Shown piece after piece: positions 54,620 through 64,000 of a DNA stretch of 64,000 nt. The notes below the pieces were generated by a model that did no database searches, had not been told where the DNA came from, and saw only the letters and a program-made list of their open reading frames with translations. The translations under genes were made by a program, and so were the position numbers. The stretch spans positions 3,772,056 through 3,836,055 of the forward strand of contig JAEVLN010000006.1 of assembly GCA_018350325.1 (NCBI GenBank), written 5' to 3'. Each line of letters opens with the position of its first letter. Position 1 is the stretch's first letter. The stretch comes from Globodera rostochiensis (taxonomy: Eukaryota > Nematoda > Chromadorea > Rhabditida > Heteroderidae).

Positions 54620-55745
54620 ATTCATGGATTAGGAAGTGTAATAAATCTGATGGCATATGCACGCTCAGCGTTCGTAAAACGCCAGGATATGTATGCTTTT
54701 TCCGCAAAAAAATCATTCTCGAAAAGTTGTTCGAATTCGGGTTCGGGCTTCGAGATAGGTCGAAACTAAGCTCATATTCGAATTCTACGCACCAAATAAC
54801 CCCAGGATTGGCCGCGCCACCGGACAAATCGCACAGAAAACGGTTGAAGATTTGTTGCTTTCACCAAGTTTTGAGAATTTTGGTGAAAAATTGAATTTAG
54901 AATCAAAATTATTGCACTTTCTAGCGCCCACTTTGTTGGGTTGAACATTTTATTTATATTCTATAAAATATTTTAATATTTTGCGTGGCTTTTTTTAATG
55001 GCTAAAAAATTATAAAATGCAATAAAATTAGTAAAAAAAAAAATCAATTTTGCTTAAATGTGAGAAGCATTATGATCAAATTTGCGCAATAAATTTATAT
55101 AATTTGAATATATTTTCGATTTCCCATGCCTTAAAATAATTTGGGAAATTTTTAGACATAAAATTATTTGTTTTAATAAAGTGCCGGAATTGAGGATCGA
55201 ATCAAAAATAGGGAAATTATCGTGTTAAAAATCTATTAATAATAACATTTTTTCCTCCTTTTACTGCTAATTAGAATCAATTTATTTTTAATCCATTCTA
55301 AAAAGCCTTGCGACGCCTAAAAATTCCAAAAATTAATAATTTGTACAAAAATTGATTCGCGGGCACAATTTTAATGGTTTTTCTTTTTTAAACCTCAAAT
55401 AACATCATTTGGAAATGAACAATTTGGCAAATGTTTTTGTTATCAATTTTTTTAAATAAAAATTTTTCGAATAATAACAACAAAAACAGAGAGACGACCA
55501 ATAAAATATGCATACCAGTCAAAAATATTTAAATATTGTCGCGTTATTTTTTTGTGGCGGACGGGCCGGCATTCAATGTAAAAAATTGCGAAAATGTTTT
55601 AGAGGCGACGCCGGAAATGCTAATTACCTAACTCACACAAAAACAAAAAAAAATCGATTTAAAACCATTTTTTGCATATTTTTCTAAGTTAGTATTCATT
55701 TGTTTTATAAATTAAAAAGATTTATTTAATCTTTTTTTTTAGATT
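54620..55745. other. Intergenic, AT-rich, upstream of the secreted PAP-like gene
   Basis: No coding potential seen beyond short open frames. It should contain the promoter of the gene starting at 55751. Confidence 0.5.
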
Positions 55746-55750
55746 TTGTG

Positions 55751-58700
55751 ATGAAAATTCATTTGTTAATCCTACTTGCTCAATTTGATCAAATAATTGC
55801 TGCACCAGGAAAAGGAATCGTAAAAAGTAATACGAATTTGGCATTTCGTTTCAAGCCCTTTTAAAAACAAAATTCTGTCTAAAAATGGCATTATAAAAAT
55901 TCCAATGCTTAAAACTTTTCAATAAAGATTTGTTTCAGCAATTTAAAATAGAATAAAATCCAAAATTTCCTCCTTAAAAAGACTATTTTTACAAAAATTT
56001 AAATTAACAAATTATCCAACTTTCTTTGTTTTAATTAATTCGGCCGACCATTAAAGATATAATTAACTCTATAAAATTGTCATTTTTATTTAAACCAAAT
56101 TAATCCTTTCCAATATTTAATATTAGTTATATAAATTGTTATTTTTATTTAAAATCCCAATTTTAAGATTTATTTTTTTATATTAAAATAAAAAAGTCAC
56201 TCTAAAATGACAAGCCGACTATTAAAAAATAATGATGATTAAAACATAAAATGTCGTACCTATTTCTATTTTAAAATGGACCAAAAAAATATGGCACATT
56301 TTATTTTTTGTTCATCAACAATTAGAATGACATTTTTTCCCCAGCAATCTGTTCCTGGTACAATGTGTGCCGTTTTGATCTGAATCCAATTGACGGCATG
56401 CAGCACATTATGATGGACAATTTGTACACGGACTACTTTTTGGACAATTCGGCAACCGATCAGCGCATAATTATGCTAAAAATTGCAATTTGCACACACG
56501 TTTATATGATGAGATGGACAATTGAGCAACATATGGACAAATTGTGCAAAATGCGCAAATTTCGACCGGTGCCCGACGGGCAAGACGACGCCGACGACGG
56601 CGCCGGCACTTCAAACAAAGCGCGAGAAAATGCGTACAATTGGCTGAGCCGTGAATTGACATTGTGATTTTTGTTTGCAAATTTAACGGGGGAAGGGGCA
56701 ATTTTTTTTTTTGGAAATTTGCCTTATTTTTAAGGCAAATGCCATAATTTTGGAAATATGCCATATTTTTAAGGCAAATGCCATAATTTTGGAAATTTGC
56801 CTTATTTTTTTGCCATATTTGCCACACTTGTCATAATTTTGCCATATTTAGAAAGGTTTATGAAAATTCTCATTTTTTAAGAAAAAAAATAAGAATTCCC
56901 GAAAATTGTGCTCTTTGATTCGTAGAATTTGAAGTTAAATCTAATTTAGTTAACAAATTGAGTCGAAAATTTAAAATTTTTTTGGCGGCGCCTATCGGAA
57001 CGCCGACCCCCCCCCCCCCCTCTCTTGCCCAAGAAGTGAAGCAGAATTATCAAAAAAAATTGTTTTTTTGAAAATTCCTTAAGAAAACTGCTATAAAAAT
57101 GACATTTTGGAACCGGTTGCCATATTTTCTCGCAGATGAGTTGAGCTCCCTGATTTTAACGGTTTTCGGAGAGTGGAGGGTAGGGGGGTGGAATTTTTTT
57201 TTGCGGATTTTTGAACCGTCCTGGGACCGATGTCTACAAACAGAAAGCTAAATCTCCACCAAAATTAGTAAACCTTTTCAATTTCACCACTTTTTTTTTT
57301 TTTTAAGAATTCGAAGAAAAGTGGTCGTAAAAAAACATGAAACACAGTACGAAATGCCACAGTCCAACTGTGATTCAACCCATTTTCACTCACTCGTGAC
57401 CATGTGCTTTTTGTTGAAATTCAAATTTCAACTTTCCCACACGCTGAGGGCCACCACCAATTTTGGCATTTTTGCCAACGAAAATGTGTCATGCGAAAGT
57501 GCCAAAAGCATACGGCAAAGTGTTGAAATGAATTTGGAATCAATTCGAGAATGGATGTTGAGCGATTTGGTCTACTTTTTCAAGCGGAGGCCAAAACTCG
57601 TCCAATATTTCGAGTAACTTTTTGAAATTTAACTCCAAATTAAATTTGATGCTTTATATATTTAATTAAGGTATTTTTAAAATGGTTTTAATAAAGATAG
57701 CTCGTGAATGGGAGAGATTTGGGGAATCGGGGATCCCTGACCGGGGGAATCGAGTCTCAGAATTTTTAAATTTTAGTGAGCTTCAAAAACGAAATAATGA
57801 AAGCGAAATTATTGAAAATCGGCAAAAATTTGTTGCCTTACTCGGCACTGCACGGACGGCACTGTTTTGTGACATTCATTTTGAGAATTTTGAATTTTTT
57901 GGTTGCTTTTATTTAAATTTGTTTCATATATTTAATCATTTTTTCTTAATTAGTGTTTAAAAAACAATGTTATTTGTAAATTAATTTCTTTAATTTTTAA
58001 AATATGATTTTTCCAAATTAATTTTATTGGAATATTAATAAATTTAATAAATAAGTTCTGTAAAATTTTTTAAGCTGCTTCGACACACGAAAAAAACACT
58101 TTTTACGCTTTATTATACAAAGAATTTTTGAAACAAAATAATAAACTGGGAAAGTGGCGAGCAAAAATAATGTTGGACAAATATTTGTACAGTGAATGGT
58201 TCAAAACATTTTATAACGAAATGAAAGCAACGCTTGAAGGTTTTTTTGTCTATAAAAATAATATTAATATTTTTTAATTAAATTCTATTTGTTGCCGAAC
58301 ATTTTTTTGTTTTATTTATTTTTGGTAAAAAGAATTTATTATCAAAAAAAAAAGCCTTAAAATCTGTGCTAAAAACGCAAACGGTGTTAAAATGGGCACA
58401 AAAAATGGCTTTAAATACGTGTAATTTTTCCAAAAATGCCAAAATAGGTCCTTGTAAGTCAACCCCTTAAAAAAGATTTTTAAGGTGCTAAATTCGCTAT
58501 AAATCAAAAATTTTCGTGAAAATGCCATTTTTGAGCTTCTCTGAACAACATAAGTTTTACAGCTCCCTGACCCCTTCGGGGCAAGAATTTCGAGGTTCGA
58601 AGGATCCTCGACAAAAATGTAGGGAGTTCGGGTTTTTTCCATTAAAAACCCCCGTCGGAATATTCGGGGTTCTGGGGAAAGAGCCAAAACCCGACCAAAA

Positions 58701-61700
58701 ACCGAAAAAACAAATGTTGAAAATCAGTGAATAAAAAGGTGAGAGAAAATTTAAGAAAAAAAGTTAAATATTTCAAAATGTTTAATATTAACCATTTTTA
58801 AGGCCAAAGCGACGAAAAATTGCATAAAATGGCAATTCTCGCCGATTTGCAGCATTTTTGGGATTGCTTCGGCAACGATTTTTGGCTTAATGAAAAAAAC
58901 ATTCGCGAAGCGATTGGCCAATTTGTGAGGAAAAATGGAGGAAAAATGTCCAAATTGAAACAACCTTTTTTGGTACAATGCCAACCATTGGATTGGGTCA
59001 AATGTCATCAAAATGAAAAGGTACGTTCATATTTTTGGGCTAAAATGTCGGGGACGGAGTGTCTAGGACGGCATGTCGGGGTGGCATGTTGAAGGCGGCA
59101 TGTCGCGGACGGCATGCTGGCGGGGGCGGTTTGCCGGGGACGGCATGCTGGCGGGGGCGGTTTGCCGGGGACGGCATGCTCGGGGGCAGTTTGCTGGGTG
59201 CGGCATGTCGGGGACAGAGTGTCTAGGACGGCATGTCAGGGTCGGAGTGTCTAGGACGGCATGTCGGAAACGGCATTTCTGCTGGCAAGGCCGGTATGCC
59301 GTGGATGGCATGTCGGGGCGGCATGTTAGGGACGGCATGTCGGGGACGGCATGTCGGGCGGCATGTTGGGGGCGGCATGTCGGGAACCATCTTGTGCCGG
59401 GCCATTGCTTCTGCTGGAGCGGAAATTGCAAGATTTATTTATTTTTGTACAAGGATCTTCCGACATTGTGGGAGAATGGTCCGGAAGACGTTTCGCTTTT
59501 CCGCGCTATGACAATTTGCACCAAAGAAATTAAAGTGAATAATAAACAGGCAAACATTGTTGAAAATGATGACAATTTTTTGTTTGTAACAAAATTCAAA
59601 TTTTTACAATGTGTCGAGAAAGGCTTAAAAAACAACGCCCGAAGGGATGACATTGTGGCAAAATTGCATTTTGAAAAAATTGAAGAGCTTCTGGATTGTA
59701 ATGATGGGTTTATCGACTTCACAACATTGTTGTCTGAAAATAGTACTCAAATTTGTTTTAAATTTTTTTATGTTTATATTTCAATGTAACATTTTTAATT
59801 AAACAATTCATATTTTTAAATTTATTCAATAAATTAGTTATTATGAATTTTTAGAGAAACATTTTTATGTTAATGATATTTTAAATGAATTTTCTAAAAA
59901 AAATAGAATTTACCTTTTAGAGCAATCGTTGAAGGAACTTTTGGATTCTGATGGATTTAAAAAGGTTGACGAATTGCTGAAGAAGGTTTCTGATTGAATT
60001 ATAAAAAATAAATCTAAAAATAAATTTTAGAATTTTGAATATTTTTCACCGGTAGACAATTTGTCTTCGGAATCGTCCGATGCAAATGATTTTTTGGATG
60101 CGAATGATGAAGATTTTGATGTAAAAACAAATAATAATGAAAATAATACTATCAAAAATGAAGAAAATTTCTCTGAAAATAATACTATCAAAAATAAAGA
60201 AAATTTGTCTGAAAATAATACTATCAAAAATGAAGAAAATTTCTCCGAAAATAATAGTGAAACATTTGAAAATGATAAAAAAGAAACGAATACAGTAATA
60301 TGGACAGATACGAAAATGCCAAAAGATGTGAAGGGCAAGAAACCCAAATTCGGCACAAAAGGAAGAAGCAATAGCGGAAAGTCGTTTGATCTCAGACGAC
60401 TCAATTCGTTAAAGGGACAATTGATCGACAGCCCTCGAGGAAAAATAGTCGACAGCCCTAAAGGGCAATTAGGCGACAGTCCTCGTGGACAATTAATCGA
60501 CAGCCCTAGAGGACAAATAGGCGACAGCCCTAGAGGACAAATAGGCGACAGTCCCAGAGGACAAATGACATCAGAAAGACAACTGGACGATAGTCCATCA
60601 CCAAAAGGACAATTTAGAGATATTATTTCATTCGACCCTTCATCATCAAAAAGACAATTGGACGACATTTCTTCGTCAACATATTATACGTGTATAACAA
60701 TGTTGAAACAAATTGGAATAGAAACATTTTCAGGTAATGTTAAAAAGCAAGATTACGTCTAAATGTCACAACATCCGGGCCAAAAGTGAAAGAGTTGTGA
60801 CAATTGGACTCAAGAAGTCATTGAAATAATTTTAGTATAAAAGATAAATAAATCTACTTTTCAAGATTTGCTGAACAATTTTTTGCTGGGAAATTTTTAT
60901 AAAAATTATTTGGAAAATAAATTTGATGGCAAATGCGTCGTTTATTTGCACATTTCAATGTTTGTCCGGACAATTGAGGCAAAACTAAAAACAAAAACAA
61001 CACATTTTGAAAAAAATGCAAAATGGAAATCATTTAAAGACAAAACATTTGTGGAGGAGCCGCAATTTTTGGCGAATAAATTATTTGTTGTGCAAAACAA
61101 TTTGGACGAATTAGCGGCGGTTGGGTACAATTTTAGGTTTTTATCATAAAACAGGAAAGAGAAAATGATAAAATTCCGGGCTAAAATTGCATCATTAGTG
61201 TGATTACCTAAATATGTAGTTACCAGAAATTTTTAGCGTAAAAACATTTAAAGAAAAGTTGTAATTTTTGGTGTAATTATTATATTTGCTTTAATTTTTT
61301 TCCAAATTTGAAGATTTAAAAAACTATGAATTTCCGGGGTTTCCGGGCATTTTGGGTCCGGTTTCCAGGTTTTGACGGGCATTTTTGGGCCCGGAATTCC
61401 GGTTTCCCTGACATTTTAGGTCCGAAATTCCAGTTTTCGGACATTTTGGGTCCGGAATTCCGGTTTCTGGACACTTTTTATGGCATCCGGTTACATCCTT
61501 ATTTTAGGACATCAACAAGCACGGGTTGTTTGGAAAAAGCCATGGAAATGTTGAACAATGTCAAAATGCGACGGGTGGGAAAGGACATTGATGATCAATT
61601 TGAAAATATTCTCCCACTGATCAACCATCAGAATGATGATGACGTCATCCGAATCACTCAATTTGGCTCCTACAAAATGGAAACATTCAAAAATGTGCTG

Positions 61701-63088
61701 ATTCAATTGCATAATCACATTTTTGCGTCTTTATGTGCAGAAAAGTTTGCAGAAATTCCATCTGAAAATGAACAAAATGCCAAACTTTTGAATTTGGAAA
61801 AGCTCAATTTTATTTTTAATGAGCAGGAAATGTTGCTTAAAAAAGTGGAAGCGATGAACATTGTTCTAAAACAGCAACAAATTGGTAAAGTAAATGCAGA
61901 ATAAATGGAGTGATTAAATAAAATTAAAATAAGTAAATTATAATTTATTTTAATTTGGTTATTAATAAGGCTGGATTTTAGGCGCTTATTTTGCGTTTTT
62001 TAGTGCATAAAAAAGCGAGCCCTAGTTATTAATTATAAAATGGTAATAAATACAATTTAAATATTTTTTAATTCATTAAAAACTTTAAAATTATGAAAAT
62101 AATTATGCTAATTAAAACCAAATCAGAACAAAATTATGTGTTAAGGCAACCCCATAATTTGTGAAAGCAATCAATACAATTTGATCAGAACTAATCCGGC
62201 AAATCGGCAAAATGATGTTCACCTGTCAAATGGAGTGCATAAAAAGGCATTTAAAAATATTTATTTTTTATTTATTTTTCAGATTGTTCATTTTATTACA
62301 CCCTTTTGCGCTAGTGAAGAGAAAAATTTAAAGATCGACAAAATAAAACGGCAAATCGCTTCGATTCTAAAGAAATGGGTGAAAAAAGTGGCAAATTTTA
62401 AACGTAAATTTTTATTTAATTAAACCCCACCCTCCGAAATTCGATTTTTTTTTAAATTAATTAATTATTTTAATTAACAGAACCATTATTGTTGACCAAC
62501 GGCTCGCATTTGATGAGCTCCGACTTGGACAGTTCAGATTTGGATTTGATTTGTGTTGTTCCGGACCAAATACATTTGTTCACATTTTACGGTGAAAAAG
62601 ATACAACTTTGTATTCAATGCTTAGAAAGGTAAATGAATAATTTCACTTTTTTAAAATTGTTTTGCCCTTTGATCACTTCCCCCCCCCCAAGATTTTGAT
62701 CGAGAATCTGTTCGAATTTGTACCAAATCACTTATAGAGTTTTTCGGGATCACTAAAATCTTGAAAAATCTTAAATCTCGCATCATAATATGAGGAGATT
62801 TTCCAGTACAAAAAGGCTAAATTTTGTCCGAATATCCCGAATTATTACCCTTGATTTATTGGTAATTATTCCGGCTCGGTATAGACTGAGTTCAAGTTAC
62901 ATTCAGGCATTTTTTTGATTTGAATTTTGTTTCTCAAGCTTGCACTCCCCCTGATCATTTAATGTTTAGGAGCTGAGCGGTGCCAAACTAAATTGGATAG
63001 CTGGCAAAGTGCCATTAATACGAATTGAATTTGGTCCAATTGAAGTAGACCTTTTGCTGGTTCCGTTACCGATCAAATATTTGACGGG

Positions 63089-63137
<49 letters not shown>

Positions 63138-63939
63138 CAGTTGGAAGGTGATCAGGTGATCAAAGATATTTGCAATGAAAAAGGAATTTATTCATTAGCC
63201 GGTATGTTGAAATATATATATTTATTATGTATAAAAGTAATATTTTTATTTGTATAGGTTAATAAAAAAACTACTTTTTTAAAAGTGTTATATATTATTA
63301 TTATTATTATAAACCAGTAATTGATGTAAAAAATAGTAAGATGTGAAAAAGATGACAAATTTTTACTTATATGTATGCGTCAGGGTTGCGTCGAACCTTT
63401 GATTTTGCAAATTTCGAGGTTTTTCTTCGAAAATCGAAATAAAAATTTCCGATTTCAAAAAAAAAAAATTTCGACACGAATTCCCTTGGGACCCAAACGA
63501 CCTGCTCCCCACAAAAACGACCCGAGCGGGGGATCCCGGGGCCAGAATATAAATTTTTTTTGGTTTAAACGATTTTTAAAAATTGTTTGTATATATTCAG
63601 GCTACAGATCTAGCAAATTTCAATTATCACTTGTCAACGACAAACAATTGTTTGCATATTTTTTAAAATCCATCAAAGTTTGGGCCAAAAGTAAGAAAAT
63701 AACACTAAATAGTATGTCCTAATCAAGCGTTATATTACAAATATGTTGGCAAAATTTAATTGATTTTAATTTGCTTTTTTATCCCCTTTTTCATCTAAAG
63801 ATCGTTTGATTTATTCGGGAATATTTGGCTATTTTAATGGCGCAACTTTGACTGTTATGGTCACAAAAATTTGCGCACTTTTTCCATTTGCACCGTTGGC
63901 CTATTTATTATACAAATTCTTCCAAATTTACTCAAAATG
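55751..63939 (+). CDS. Secreted protein with C-terminal poly(A)-polymerase-like nucleotidyltransferase core, at least 16 exons, runs off the window
   Basis: Exons: 55751-55826, 56345-56663, 57308-57613, 57777-57901, 58075-58239, 58803-59020, 59433-59742, 59855-59985, 60031-60733, 60866-61124, 61508-61889, 62283-62403, 62481-62629, 62970-63201, 63601-63690, 63801-63939; over 1240 residues, all junction phases compatible (acceptors before exons 7 and 8 and the exon 10 donor were chosen with phase in mind). Exon 1 is a signal peptide (MKIHLLILLAQFDQIIAAPG). Exons 2-11 are unrecognised, Asn/Lys-rich and partly repetitive: ENNTIKNEENFS x3 and SPRGQ(L/I).D x7 in exon 9. Exons 12-16 match canonical poly(A) polymerase in order: NGSHLMSSDLDSSDLDLICV (GS and DxD), IEFGPIEVDLLLV (third Asp), FLKSIKVWAKNRLIYSGIFG, FPFAPLAYLLYKFFQIYSKW. 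It would add nucleotides to RNA ends; a signal peptide on such an enzyme is unusual. Not certain that it is one gene. Confidence 0.7.
56984..57020 (+). repeat. GGCGGCGCCTATCGG motif (copy with deletion) and poly-C run in an intron
   Basis: The motif reads ggcggcgcctatcggaacgccg, one step shorter than the other copies, and is followed by a C run. It lies in intron 2 of the PAP-like gene. Confidence 0.6.
59045..59395. repeat. GGACGGCATGTCGGG tandem repeat in an intron
   Basis: About 20 imperfect units of 13-16 bp (ggacggcatgtcggg, gggggcggtttgccggg) fill the end of intron 6 of the PAP-like gene, right up to the next exon. Open frames on both strands here are repeat artefacts. Confidence 0.9.
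61325..61485. repeat. TTTTGGGTCCGGAATTCCGG repeat in an intron
   Basis: About five units of cattttgggtccggaattccggtttc lie in intron 10 of the PAP-like gene and end in gcatccggttacatcc. They match, in reverse, the 31-bp repeat at 17040-17460. Confidence 0.85.
63089..63139 (+). repeat. Coding GCA trinucleotide repeat
   Basis: About 16 GCA units encode polyalanine within exon 14 of the PAP-like gene, just after the third catalytic Asp. Confidence 0.95.
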
Positions 63940-64000
63940 GTATTATTATCAAATATAATTAAAATATATGATTAATCTTTAAAATTTTAGAAGAAGCACT

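Noticed and set aside
57682..57960. Stand-alone frame starting MVLIKIAREWERF
   Set aside because: Its first part lies in an intron; only 57777-57901 fits as an exon of the PAP-like gene with matching phase.
59063..59431. Minus-strand MPSP-rich frame and plus-strand Gly/Met-rich frames
   Set aside because: They are translations of the GGACGGCATGTCGGG intron repeat.

Overview
This window is eukaryotic and AT-rich. The coding parts are split into short exons with GT..AG introns and nematode-like TTTCAG or TTTTAG acceptors. A SPRY-domain gene with the tail signature of the cyst-nematode RBP/SPRYSEC family, several multi-exon genes with signal peptides, and the heavy repeat load all point to a nematode, most likely a plant-parasitic cyst nematode (Globodera/Heterodera type). 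That assignment is an inference from family resemblance. Exons were assembled by hand from splice signals, reading-frame phase and repeat structure.

Layout. 0-10 kb: a minus-strand gene with a signal peptide and two C-terminal membrane helices (202-1332) and a broken copy (7835-8116); a 59-bp minisatellite (3945-5037); three copies of a small secreted-protein family, the intact one on the minus strand (8581-9590). 10-13 kb: purine tract, a 16-bp minisatellite element and CCCCGA-rich repeats. 13-20.3 kb: a minus-strand gene with about four to five galectin-like domains whose introns are full of tandem repeats and small transposons. 21.2-23.6 kb and 25.6-27.4 kb: two minus-strand secreted proteins, the second built of duplicated phase-0 exons. 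27.5-30.3 kb: repeats and a long inverted repeat.

30.3-32.5 kb and 42.5-44.3 kb hold two paralogues that resemble only the N-terminal part of an m-AAA (AFG3/paraplegin-like) protease. Between them lies a nested transposon: a Mutator-like element (32894-40093; 9-bp target duplication ACATATTTG; FLYWCH plus MULE transposase) split by a Ty3-type LTR retrotransposon (34756-39772; identical 217-bp LTRs; ACATC duplication; intact 1425-codon gag-pol). 44.7-45.6 kb is a 30-bp minisatellite, followed by two nested hAT-type elements (45656-48406 and 46199-48015), both with 8-bp target duplications, and a hAT-type MITE (48615-48870).

49.4-53.4 kb: a coiled-coil plus SPRY gene without a signal peptide. 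55.75 kb to the window edge: the most unusual locus, a gene of at least 16 exons that starts with a signal peptide, runs through about 900 residues of unrecognised and repetitive sequence, and ends in a poly(A)-polymerase-like nucleotidyltransferase core with its three acidic residues kept.

The themes are secreted or effector-like proteins assembled from duplicated exons, and introns and intergenic DNA repeatedly colonised by hAT-type MITEs and minisatellites.
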